A stretch of 64,000 nt of DNA from Chaetorhynchus papuensis (taxonomy: Eukaryota; Chordata; Aves; Passeriformes; Rhipiduridae): positions 1 to 64,000 of the forward strand of contig VWYX01000874.1 in assembly GCA_013396525.1 (NCBI GenBank). The letters run 5' to 3'. Each line of letters begins with the position of its first letter. Position 1 is the stretch's first letter. This document shows, piece after piece, positions 21,601 through 33,800 of this stretch. The notes below the pieces were generated by a model. That model did not search any database, was not told the origin of the DNA, and saw only the letters and a list, made by a program, of their open reading frames with translations. The position numbers and the translations under genes are program-made.

Positions 21601-23574
21601 CCCTCTCCACAGCAAAATCCCTAAGCTGCACTGGTGAACTGTTCTTAGAAAACAGCCTGTACACAGCAAAACCACAAAGTAAAATTCAGGATCAGGGTGG
21701 CCTCAGGTGTAAGACAACAGCTCGTGATTTCTGGGAAGTTCAGTAGGAGGATGTCTAGGAAGGATCCAGGTTTCCCAGACACAGTAACAATACGTACAAA
21801 CATCTGAAATAGTCGAGTGATTTATGCATTACTTGCTCAGGAACCCTTGAATTACAGCCAAGAGGAAGCAGGAGGCTGAATGCAAAGTTTGGTTTTAGAC
21901 AGGCTCAGACACAGCCCTCTCCCATGCTCTCTCCTTCCAGCCACAGGCTTAGGCCCCAGCTACCCCATGGAATAAACAGCTCATCCCTACATCCAGAATG
22001 GGCTGGGCACCACAGCCAGCCCCAAACTGCCACGGCTTTGCTTCAGGATGAACTTCTGGTAACAGTCTTTGCTCAAACCAGGACCTTTTTCAAAAGAAAC
22101 GTACCTAGGAGTGCTCGGGATCTGGAGGGAACTTGGATTTAGAGCCAGGCTGTGGAGCACAAATTGAGAGCTGCCCTGCCAAGGCCAGGAAAGCAGCGAG
22201 GGCTCCGTGTGCCACAGGGTGACTCCAGCAGGTGGTTCAGGACAGTTTATTACACCCAGTGTGGGATTAAAGGGGTCTGTGCAAATTCCCAGCTCACAGC
22301 TCACTCACTTGTTCCACCTCTCTCTCCCTCCATCAGAGAACAGCAGAGCAGCTGCTCTGAAGGCCATTTTGTAACCTGTCTCTCAATGAAGAGGCCCAGT
22401 GCTTTATTAATAAATTAAAGTCGGAAAAAAAACCCCAAACCAACCCCCCAAACTTAAGGTGGAATGTTTTGATCTGTTCAGTGGTCTCTCACTGAGTATG
22501 GTGCACATTTACTGACAATTAGTTCCTTAAGGAGCACCTGGTGTGCAATGGAGAAAGCTGAGCAGCTTGTCTTCTACCAACCATTTAAACGAAGAAGAAT
22601 AAAATAATTAAAAGAATTCACTGTTTTCCTACATCAGTTCAACATTAAAAGGTTTGTCTTTTTATTTTTTTTCCAGTTAAAAAAACAGTTGGGACTATTA
22701 TCTCAGTAATAGCTTCCTAAAAAAGACACAGAACAGCAACTTCTCACCGGACTGCAGTTTAGGAATGTTCTAGGCCTTGACTCACACTGCTGCTTCCAGA
22801 CATCAGCCCCGTTTCAGGATGCCTGCTGTGGAATATGGTCTTCACAAGCTTATCACTTCCCGCAGTGAAAACATTTCTCATTTGTGCTCTTCACACAGGA
22901 CATGGAAAAGTGATTTCCCACCTATTTGTATGGAGTTCCAGACTGTTTCACAACGAAGTCAAAAGTATCTGACTGCAAGTTCTGCAAGTTCAGTTGTGAT
23001 ACAAAGTAGAAATGACCCTCTGAGTGAAAACAACCTTCAGTTTTGTACACAACAGTTAAACACCACGCAGCTGTTCCTCAATTTCACCTTTCCACAGGTA
23101 GGAATTATTTGATGAGCAATACTTAACATAAAATATAGCACTTTTCTTCTTGCACGTGCTATAGAATGCAACAGAACTACCAACACCTCTATGGAGGCAG
23201 CTATCAAAATATTCTCCCCACCGCAGAGAGAGTGCATGTGCGCAAAAGGCAGGCACAAGTGATTTTTCCAAAGATTATACCACAAGGATGCAGTAAAACT
23301 TGAATAAGACTTGGTATTTTCCAGCTCCTAGGCTTATGCCATTTCTTTTATACATCGCTGCCTTGATGAAAAAAAAAAAGGAAAAGTCCATCAAAAATAA
23401 AAAGTTTCCCAGAAGTCACAGCTAGTAGAATAAAACCAGAAAAACAGGAGGAGGGTTTACATCTAGTCAGGAAAAAGAGACTATTGGGGAAAAAAAACCA
23501 AAGAAACCTTATGAAATGTCACCCCATCACATTGAATCTGTTTCAGCCGTTGAAAACCAGTGTTCCAGGATACA
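18611..23574. other. NAT10 upstream / CAPRIN1 downstream intergenic or extended 3' UTR
   Basis: No coding exon is recognised. Minus-strand AATAAA signals occur at 19431-19436, 19756-19761, 22246-22251 and 22403-22408. Any of them could end a longer CAPRIN1 3' UTR. An AT dinucleotide run lies at about 19035-19047. Open frames here (for example the plus-strand one from 20772 to 21308) look fortuitous. Confidence 0.4.
18784..18813. repeat. (GTTT)n(ATTT)n simple repeat
   Basis: About four GTTT units pass into three to four ATTT units. Three minus-strand AATAAA hexamers arise from it incidentally. Confidence 0.8.
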
Positions 23575-24780
23575 ATTTTTATAAACATGTTTTATTTATC
23601 TTGCTTATACCATTAGAACTGTAACTGCTGGCTGTCATTTCCCTGAAAAGGGGAAATCAACTCAAACACAGACTGGTGCTTTTCAAAAGATAGCAATTGG
23701 AAGGGCAGCAGCAGCGGGCATTTGAGATTTCTTAAAACCTTCAAGGCTGCAGGAAAGACAAAAGGACATGTGACCAAAAGTGTTATGATTATCCATTAGA
23801 GATTTCCATCAGTACCGGCATCAGTTATTTAGGTGATAATACAGCAAGGTCAAGTATTAGTGACAGACAATGTGCAAGTCATAAGGAATGATAGAGAATA
23901 CCAATCCTTACAAAAGTCATTGCTATCAAAGAAACTTAAAAGTGTTTCAAAGAGATACCTAAATACTTCACATCAAATATACAGTGGCCGTCCAGATTAT
24001 AGCTCAGATTTGTGGAAAAATTTTGTCCAAGTGCCAAATCAAAGCTTTTTTTTGTTGTTGTTTTTCACCTTGTCTCCTAAAAAAAAATAATTACACAGTT
24101 ACATTAGCAGTTATGCAAGCGCTCTGAACTCCTTAGCCACAGGAATGAGGGCCCTGGTGATGAGGAGTGCTGCAGCTAAGGGTGCCTCTTTGTCACAAAC
24201 TGCTTCTAAGCCCACCTGTCTATGGAGGGCATGTGCATCACTACACACCTTTAACTGTTCAGTGCTTCGGTTTAGAAAGAAAAAGCTGAAATGCAGTTGT
24301 TCTACCAAGCCACACTTCACCTTTTCCATCCTTTCATGGGAACATTTAAGTTTTGTCAACTGCCACAACAGTAAATCTTTATGGATTTGCAGATTTTATC
24401 TGAATTTGTTAAATCACTTTTAAATGTCAGAAGTGAGTCTTTGCTTTTTCCTGCCACTTCAGTTAACCATGGAGATTGGATCACCCTGAAAATTGCCTTT
24501 TTTGCTTTACTCTTAGCAAGGGTGAGGAATCTGAATCTCATGTGCAAGGCTCAAGATGATGCTTAGGACAGAACATGCAGAGTAAACGTTGTTTCGTTCC
24601 TTTCAATATCCAGGGAATATAAAGCTGGCAACTGTAGTCCTGTCATTATGGGTAATGAAAATAGTCCCTTTACAACAAACTTCCTGTAAGGGAGAACAAA
24701 TAGATAATAACTCTTCTGGTAACATGTATTGTACACTGGCCAGCGTGTTTTTGGCGTTGAACGGAATCCTGTGAACGTGT
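23575..24780 (-). other. CAPRIN1: CAPRIN1 3' UTR to the first strong AATAAA
   Basis: Downstream of the stop, the plus-strand TTTATTTATC at 23591 gives a minus-strand AATAAA at 23596-23591, about 1.2 kb from the stop. That is a plausible length for the major CAPRIN1 3' UTR. Cleavage just beyond it is inferred. Confidence 0.45.
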
Positions 24781-24845
24781 TTAATTCACTTGCTGAGCGT
24801 TCATCTGAGGCATCCCTCTGTTTGGTCTGGGGGGCCCTCCACGAC
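24781..24845 (-). CDS. CAPRIN1: CAPRIN1 coding exon 18 (residues 685-705 and stop)
   Basis: It encodes GRGGPPRPNRGMPQMNAQQV then N and TAA at 24783-24781. The acceptor is TTTTCTAG|GTCG. Confidence 0.95.
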
Positions 24846-27800
24846 CTAGAAAACACACAGAAAGGGGGTTGAATTCTGCAGGAAATCTGGTTAGTTTAAA
24901 AACAGTCCTAAATCTTCTGGGCTTAACTCAGGAAGACTTTGTTGTGCTTCCTAAAACACACTCTCAGCTTCACCACAGCCCAACGTTGCACTGAGCTCCA
25001 GAGGCCTCAGTGCCACATCTCAGGGCTCTCAGGATGGAGACAGGGACAGAACCCTTCAGAACTGAGCTGCCACGTGGGGTTTCACAGATGCGGGGCACAG
25101 CCTCGAGCTGCCCTCACTGACAAGGCACTCATGGCAATGTCTGTATTGAGACAAAACAGTCTCGGCACCAAAAACGGACTAAGAAAAAGACCTGAAGAAA
25201 TAGTGATGAAAATAAAATTTAGAAACTGAACTACAGCCTCATTATGCCTGTGAGGTTTGTTTCCTAAGGCCGTCATTAATAAATACAGTTAAGTAGTTCT
25301 GCTGTATCTAAATGTCAACAGCAATTGCTGTTTTAGCTTCTTTTCCAAGAATTCCTCATTCAAGAGCCAACTAAACTTCCACCACCAGTTCACAAGGATC
25401 CCAGTAATTCAAGTCAGCAGGGTCCTCAGAGGTTCTCCAGGGACCATGCCCTGCTCAAAAGCAGGGTCAGCTATGAGGTCAGAGCAAAGTCAGCTTATTC
25501 TTAATTGTGAGCTGCTGAGGAAGGAGTGAGGTTGTTTTTGAAGTCCAAAACTTTAAAAGTTGGCTCAGAAACTTCCACTCAACCCAAATCAATTATTCCC
25601 TACTCAGGAAATTACCTCTAGGAGCTCCCCGAGGTCCACTTTGTCCAGAGCCACGTTTGAAATTCTGTTGATATCCATCCTGAAGCAAAGAAATTTAAAA
25701 AGTTACAACATAAAACCTGAGCATTCTGTTATTAACGGCCAGCAAAATAAGGAGCTTTTAGAACAATATGCACTGACAAAACACCTGTAACTTCAACATG
25801 TACCACTTTATTAGTTTAAAATAATCTTAAAAAAATAAATTCTTACTTTCACTAGTGCCTAGTAGCTGTAATAAAATGTGCAGTGACAAATGCTCTCTCC
25901 AGTTACAGGATATGTTGCTCAATATAACTAAGAAATATAAATAGATGTGTTCAACTTTTCCAAACTACACAGCGGCAGTTTGTGTTCCTGAGCAATAAAA
26001 GAAGTCCCAGAGGAAGTGTCACTAACAGCTTTGACTGTTTTTGACAGGTATTTCCCCCCCCCAGTGGTAGCTTACCCTCTGGTAGTTTGAGTAATCCCGA
26101 GGAGCATTGAACTGGGGCTGTGTGTAGCCACTGTTTGGAGTGTTGGAAAAGGAAGGACGGTAGCCATCGTATCCCCCTAAGGAACAGGGCACAAGTCTTT
26201 CACTTGAAAAATCAAAGTTGCACTTCATACTTGACCTTCTGCTACTACAGAAACAAAAGCACTAACAGCATTTTACCCAAACCTTAAAAACCCCCATCCC
26301 TTTAGGAAGGGCTGTTTACCTGCAAGTCAGGCAAACGTTTTCAGCATCAGGCCTAATATATATGACAAGAAATGGAATGAACACCTGCTAAGGACTGGGA
26401 GGAGGCAGAATTCAGTGCATTTCTCAGAGTAATCTGAGGTTTGATTTACAGAACACGCAGTCCAGAGCAAAACATGATCCTAGGCAGGATCTCAATGTCC
26501 CAGCTGTGGTAACTGCATTCACACTCAATCAGTTGTATTTCTATTACACAGGTTTCTTTCTACTCCCCAGCCACAGGAGAGGAAGAGAACATGGAAGACA
26601 GTACCTGTGTTCATAAGTAATCCGACAACACCTGACGACGAAACCATCTCTCTCCTATTCTAACATAAACCCCTTTGTAACACTGACAGCCACACATATA
26701 AGGTCCAGGAATCATGAACATTCTCTTATCTATCCAGAACTACAGTATCATTCCTCCACTCCTGTTAATTGCCTTGGCCTAGTGACTTTTGGACCCTAGT
26801 GTTCTTGTATTTCTACATACACCGGCCTATTCTCATTCTCATGAAACACAAAACTGTAAAATACACTGTGGACATAAAAAGCATTTTTGAAATACCAGCT
26901 GGCATCTAAATTCCCTGCTCGATGGCTGGCTATTTCTGCATTTGCTTACACTTGCAGTAGATGCCTAATATTGTATTGTAACAGAGGTCCAGACACACGC
27001 TTGAATTTTAAGTTGCTTATCTAGAGCCAGTACGATTTCTCCTGTAAGTGTCACTGTGTCACAGAGATCCTGCCCCAGTCTAACAAGAGCAGGTCAGTTT
27101 AACACGTGCCATCCTGACCCGGCGTTCCCCCAGGTGCAAGCAGAAGTTGGGAGTGTCTCGGAGAGCTGCTCACCTCTGAATCCATTTGCTGGGCCCCTGT
27201 AACCGTTCATGAGGCCCCGGGCCCCGCGGGATCCCCCCCGGGACACCCCTCGGCTGTTGTAGTAAGGCTGGCTGTTCCTGGGAAATCCAGTGTTCTGCTG
27301 GGGAGGCTGCTGGTGGTTTCCTGCCACTGGGTGACTCTGGTCCGGGGAACCGTGGTAGGTACCAACCACTGCAGGGGAACCGGGGGGAAAAAGAAGTGTA
27401 GAAGTCTGGATTTATGTTGCCCACAAATGTCTCTTTAAACCCAACATTCAGTTGTGGAGGAAATAACCTCCTTATTTCTCCTTATTCCACATCCAGTACT
27501 TGTTAGCACTTCAGTGGAAAGTGAGGACAGTGCTGAGAGAAGATCAGCTCTGGATACAGACTTTTGTTTTTTCGAGTTGCTAACCTGAAAAGCATTTTGC
27601 CTGCTGAATTCAAACCACGTCTCACTGATTTCAGCAAAACATTCCAGACCTTTGTGAAATCTTACATAAACTATGAGAAGCAGCAAATATTTGCTCTCAT
27701 TTCTGCCTATTTCCTTTACAGAATGTCACCTCAAATTGCACTATTTGTTTAAAGCAACCTTAGCATCAACAGAGCAAGTACTTCACTCTACTGCTTTCAC

Positions 27801-30800
27801 CTTCAGAATTATCCTGTTCATGTCTTTATTTAAACTCATATAAAACTCAGTCAAGTGGCTTAACAGCTGGAGATAAATACACTGAATTTCACTCCCTATT
27901 GGACATTCAAACCCAGAGTAACAAAACCTGGCATTGCTCAGAGGAAAGATTTGCAAGGGAGCCTGTGACATGCTTTGCTCCATCATGTAGGACTTCGCAG
28001 GCTACCACCTGCTCTACCGAGGCCACAAGAATTTTACCTGTCTGAAGTTGTTCTTGCTGGAGATCTGATTGTTCTACTTGGTGAGGTTGATTGGAGAAAC
28101 TCTGGTTGTAACTGGCCTGGTACTGGTTTTGTTGCTTAAGGGTTTCTGGCTCATTAACAGGAGGAACAGGTGCATTCATGTTGAATACCTGTAAGAGCAG
28201 AAATTCATTTTTACAGCTCTTCGTTGCATCGTGTAAAGAAGCATCAAAGTCTGAGAAATGGGAATAACCAAAGACTGTCACATGTAGCTACATGAGTGAT
28301 TCCACCACAAGGAATGAGTACCAAACTGAATGGAGCCAGTGGTGATTTCCTACTCACTGTTTGCATGGATTGGAATGGAGCTGCGTTAACGTTGATTCCG
28401 CTGCTATGCAAAGGCTTGCTGGATCCAGCCTGGAACACCTGCGGCTGGGATGCAGTGGGAATTGATGATGAGGATGGGGTCTGGTCTGCATTCAGTGACA
28501 TTGAAGCCTAAGAATTAAACAACATTTTAGCAGCTTTTGAGGTACCAAAAATTTAACTTTAAAAACTTTGCTTAAAGAAGAGTGGCAATGCCTCAGCTTC
28601 ACCTCTACAAACAACTGTTTTCTACTTCAGCTCAACAGCCTCATTCACAACAGCACCATGAGAGGAAAAACCTAACCATCTTCTCCCTCATTAACTTGAA
28701 ACACAACCAGAAAACACTGGAGGGGGAAATGAATAAGTTTCCAAGCTAAGTGCTGGCCAATGGAAAAAAATAAATCCCATTTCCTAAGCCAAGAACACTG
28801 ATGCTCCCATGCTGACATTGGCATGCTGCATCTCACTAAACAAACAAGCTTCAAATGCAAAGTCTTACTGGTCACAGACAGGCTCAGAATTTTGGAATTG
28901 AAGGGAATTGAAGCAGCCCTATCAACAGGCAACTAAAAATGATGTTATTTACGAAGGAACAAACCAACATTTGATGTCACCTGCAATCAGAGTTCTTCCC
29001 ACCCCTGTGAAACCTGACTTGCCTGAATCTGGTCAATTGATTCTTTCTGTGGCCGCTGTTCTGCTGTGTAAGAAGGCTGATACATGGGTTGGGAAGCTGT
29101 ATATCCCTCACTTGTAGAAGAAACCAAGGGAACCTGACAAAATAAACCCCAAAGCCCCCAAAAGTCAGCTGATGCTCACACACAGTTCTGTAAAAAGCAT
29201 CAGAGAACTCTGGATGGATGGTACTCTCTGGTCTGTGAGCCAGCAGATCTTCACAACCAGTACAAATGAATTACTTTCAACCACCAACATTCTAACATGA
29301 CACAGCTCCAAAGTCCAACACAAGTGGACAAGGGCTGGCTTCCAGTGGCCTGAATTTTACATTTTACAAGCTCTGCTCCCACATAGAGCCCAGGGAAAGC
29401 TCCAGCCAGCAAAGCAGAGGGCTTTGCATTAAAGGCTGTACTGGGGAGCTTAAGAGGCAATGGATAACAACTGATGGGGGCGTTCACATCACACTGGAAT
29501 GTTCCAAAGCCAAGAGTAACTTTAGCTACTGCTTGCAAGATCTTCAAGAGAATCACTGGCAGCACTGGTTGAGGTAAGGGAAATAAGAAAAAAACCCCAT
29601 TGGATTAAGTCACAGACATCACCTAACAGTAAAATAAAAACGAGTGCAGAGAAAACCCTCTGCCCAAAGAAATTATTCCACTCATACAAGACAAAAAAGC
29701 TGTGGAGAGCACCAGCACTTCAGGATGTACATACAGAGGAAACTCAAGAAGTAACTCCCTCACTCCTGTTTCTATGTAAGTGACTTAAACCTTGCAGACC
29801 TAATCTGGACAAGCCAAAGGAAGCAATTTATACTGCCTGTACTGCGAGATCCATCATCTATCCAGGGTTTTTTTAACTGCAATTACCTACAGGGATCAGA
29901 CCCATTACTGAGACCAGCAGAATCCTCGGAGATGCCACGCATGCTTAATACAAAATTAGGAAGTTCTTTAATCACCAGACAACTGAAACATCTTAACAAG
30001 AAGGTGACTACTTCAATTATACAGTGGAGAAGGAAGTTTAGGAGATCCTACTTAAAGCTCAACTGAAAACAGCATTCAACTCACGCTGCCTGCTCTACAA
30101 CTCCAGTAAAACATTCCAATCCAAGCAAGCAACTGGGAGTAATCAAACACAACACAAACTCTGTAGTTAATGCATTAAATCTGTTTGTGCCCTGACACTC
30201 ACTTGAACAGACACAGGCTGCCCTTTAGGCAAGTGATTTCTGTTGCAAATAAAGAACAAACCACCTGCTTCTAGCTAAATTGGAAGTGTTCCTCCCATGG
30301 CTTAACATGAGAGAGAACACTACTAAACAAAGGTAAGATCCCGTTACTGGAAATTTGTCTTGTCTGCAGAGAATGAAACGAGGAACCAGGAAAGCTTGTA
30401 AGCAACAGTGGAGACTACCAATTTCCCGAAACTGGAACTTCAGCTTTTTCTTTGAGTTTTTAATGTAATTAGGAATTAAATCCTTTTATAATACCCATCA
30501 GGCCTAATACCAAACTCAAATCCAAAACAGAGTTTACTAAACATTTTACCTGTGTAGCTTCTGGTTGCACAGGAACTTGGGTGGGCTGGGCAAGTCTTGA
30601 CTCAGCATGAACTGAAGGAAAATAATTTCACTTATTACATAGTAAAATCAAACCCTTTACAGAATAGCATTACTATCTTCTCTGATCAGTTATGTGAGAG
30701 CTGATCATCATGAAGATGATGAAGCCTTTACCATTGCAAAGCTGTACTCAAATTACCAATTCCTGTTGCCATGCAAAGAACATTTTTTCTAGTTGTCCAA

Positions 30801-33800
30801 AATAATCCAAAGCAAAACCAAAAAAACTTTACATGTCTCATATTTCCAAGCAAAACCTATAAGCAAGTGAGAATTGGAAGTCTAAAAACAGCACAGTCAC
30901 ACTTCTGAGAAAAACATACTTTAACAGGACTGTGTTATTACTTGTGGCCACCTTTTCACTAAGCAGCAGTAACTGAAGCATTTCTAAGAGATGACTTGCA
31001 GGCTTCCCCAGTATTTATGTGTAGGATTTACCATTACAAACCTGGAGGGCAAACCATTTGTGGCATGTCCAAACTCTGTGCTGGGTTCATGGGCTGTGCA
31101 GATACGATGGCAGGATCAAGCGTTTGGTTCTCAAATTCCAGCATCGAATCCTGGGGAGAAAAAAAAAAAAATTAATAAAAAATCAAATCCACACTGCTGT
31201 GGGTTAAACACATGAATGTTTAGAGTACAGAAATACCTGCATGAAGTTGTAGGGGCCCTGCATCTGTGCCATGAGGTCCTGTACTCGCTGTCTCCTGACC
31301 AGGGGGTCTGCCTGAGCCACAGCAGTGAGCGCGTGAGGTTCCGGGACGGGAGGAGACGTCGCCTGTGTCTGTTGCTGCAGGGAATTTACAACCTAACAAG
31401 AGACAACAACCAACTGCAATTTCAGCTCAAGGCAGCACTGCACTCAAGTGACTTGGGAGATCTTGGCATTTCTGGCTATTGCCTAACTAGTTATGGATGA
31501 TGGAATTACTGTAGTGGTGCTGAAGGACAATATTACATCCTACAGACAGCTCAGTGCTGGTGGCCAGCTACTCATCTGAGCACTCAAAGGACTACAGAGT
31601 TCACACTCTGCTCTTTTTTATTCTCCATCTACTCTTTTCCCCATGAAAAAAGTATTTGTTCAATATTACATGGATTTTTTTAGAGCAGGATTTGAGACAG
31701 CAGTTTATCAGCATCTGGAAATGTAAAGGAAGTGGGGGAAGAGTAAGCTTCAAAAGTATGCACAAATGGGGAACAATTATTTCCTCACAGCTTTTTGGTA
31801 AATGTAAGTGGAGTTAGAATTTTTTGGTCTTTCTTAAGACTTCAAAATGCTCAATTTTCACAGGCACTGTTATCCTAGCTCCCTGATTTACTGTCTCAGG
31901 GAACAGCAGGCAGCATTGCATGATAAGGATTGCCAGACAGCACTGCAAGGGGGCACCAGAAGCCCAGAAGCAGAAGCACAGCTCACAGTGGGCAAGAAAG
32001 CTCAGATTTACCAGACATATTCCAAAGTGGCAAACATCAACAAAGAACAAACTGCAATGGGCTTTCAGATAGCACCTGATCAGACAGCAGAGCAACCAGC
32101 AAAGCTGGACATGAGCATCTCAAACAACCATCAGCAAACAGTTTGAAAACAGACAGCAGCAAGGATGGTCGAGCTGCACTTTGACGGCCCTAACCAGTCC
32201 CTCTCCCCTGCTCTTTAGGCAGCTCCCATAATCCAGAAGTGCCATTTTCCATGTCAACAAATGCCCTTTAAAAGTATCATTGTCAATAACTTGTTTATTA
32301 CTTCTCTATGAGCTTCTATTATTAATAATCTTCCAGATAAACAGCTAAGCCTTAAAACTTAGTTACCCAGGATATAAATCAGCACACATGTACCTGGAGG
32401 TTCAAAATATTGATGTAAAATACCTGATTTCTTCTAAGAACTGCAGAAGACAGATTTCTGTACAGCACTCATGACAATTAACAAACCAGTCCTATTTTAG
32501 ACCAGTCCTATAACAAAGGTCTGACCTTTAAGCCTCAAACTGCCACTGTCCACCCTCAAAGCCTGTACATTTTTTTTTAATTTCTCAAAGAAACCTACAG
32601 CATCTTCCGGTATTCCTACTGCTTGCCCAGATTTCCAAACCTTGTTTGTACATAGCATTCTGCACATGCAATTGCCTCACCAACTCCAGTGGCTTGTTCC
32701 TTGACCAAATCCCTGAAAGAAAATCTGAACAAAACTAAAAGCTAAAAGCTAACCTACAGTCCTCTTTGAAGATTCCCTTCAGAGCCAAATCACCACTCGT
32801 AGCAATCCACAGAGAAGCAATTTGACAATTCCCATGAAAAATAAGGCAGTCCACACTGGAAACAAGCACAACTGCTCTGGTCTATCCCCAAATTTCACAT
32901 TATGGACTGTTTCCGAATTAAGTCCTGTGAGCGGAAAAAATTATCTAGAGCACATATATACACCTTTTGCACATTTCCAAGTTTTAAAACTGAAGAGGAA
33001 GTGCAAGCCAGATCAGGTGAGACTCCGAGTAGTAAAACCAGCAGCTACTCATCTCCTGCATAACTGTTACCAAAAATACTCTCAATTATTTGAGCACTAC
33101 CACTCAACTCATGGAGTCCAACTCATTCACACCAATTCAGTATCTTCAAGAAAAAAAAAGAGTTGATGGAATCATCAAGAACACCTAACAGTGACAAAAA
33201 TATCCAACACTTTCCTTTTTCACAAATAGTACAGTACTAACTTCAGATGGTGTTTCATATTTTACATTATCATTCCCAATCCTATTTTTTTTAATGTCAG
33301 AACAGTTTAGGACCTATTAGCCTTATTAGCACTACCAGGTACTCTGACCTAGTACAACCAGAGTAGGATGAAACTACTGAACAAATTTAAAGTTGTGTGG
33401 ATTAGGTTAACCTTGGCAGCAGGCAGAGCTGCCACACACAATGCAAGGGAGACTGACAGTGGACAGAAAAAAGGAGGAGGAAAGGTAAAACCACAAGTTT
33501 AATGACACTACAAACCAACAGAATGAACTTGTATTCTGGCAGTCTGAGAACAGTTTTCAATTCTACACAAAATCCAACCAACCAAAGTTCCACAGTCTAA
33601 GACACAGAACTTTGTGCACAACCAGACTCCGGCACTTATTACAGAAGCAGCAGTTAAAAAAAATGAAAAACCCACAAAACAACAATAAAATAAAAAACCT
33701 CCATAAATACTATTACCAATAAAGGACATCTTCACCAAAATTAAAACATCATATAATCCAAATACATTTGGAAACTTCACAAGCAAATTCTTTAGTTTAA

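Noticed and set aside
24111..24368. 85-codon minus-strand open frame in the CAPRIN1 3' UTR
   Set aside because: It follows the CAPRIN1 stop, has no known domain, and could easily be random.
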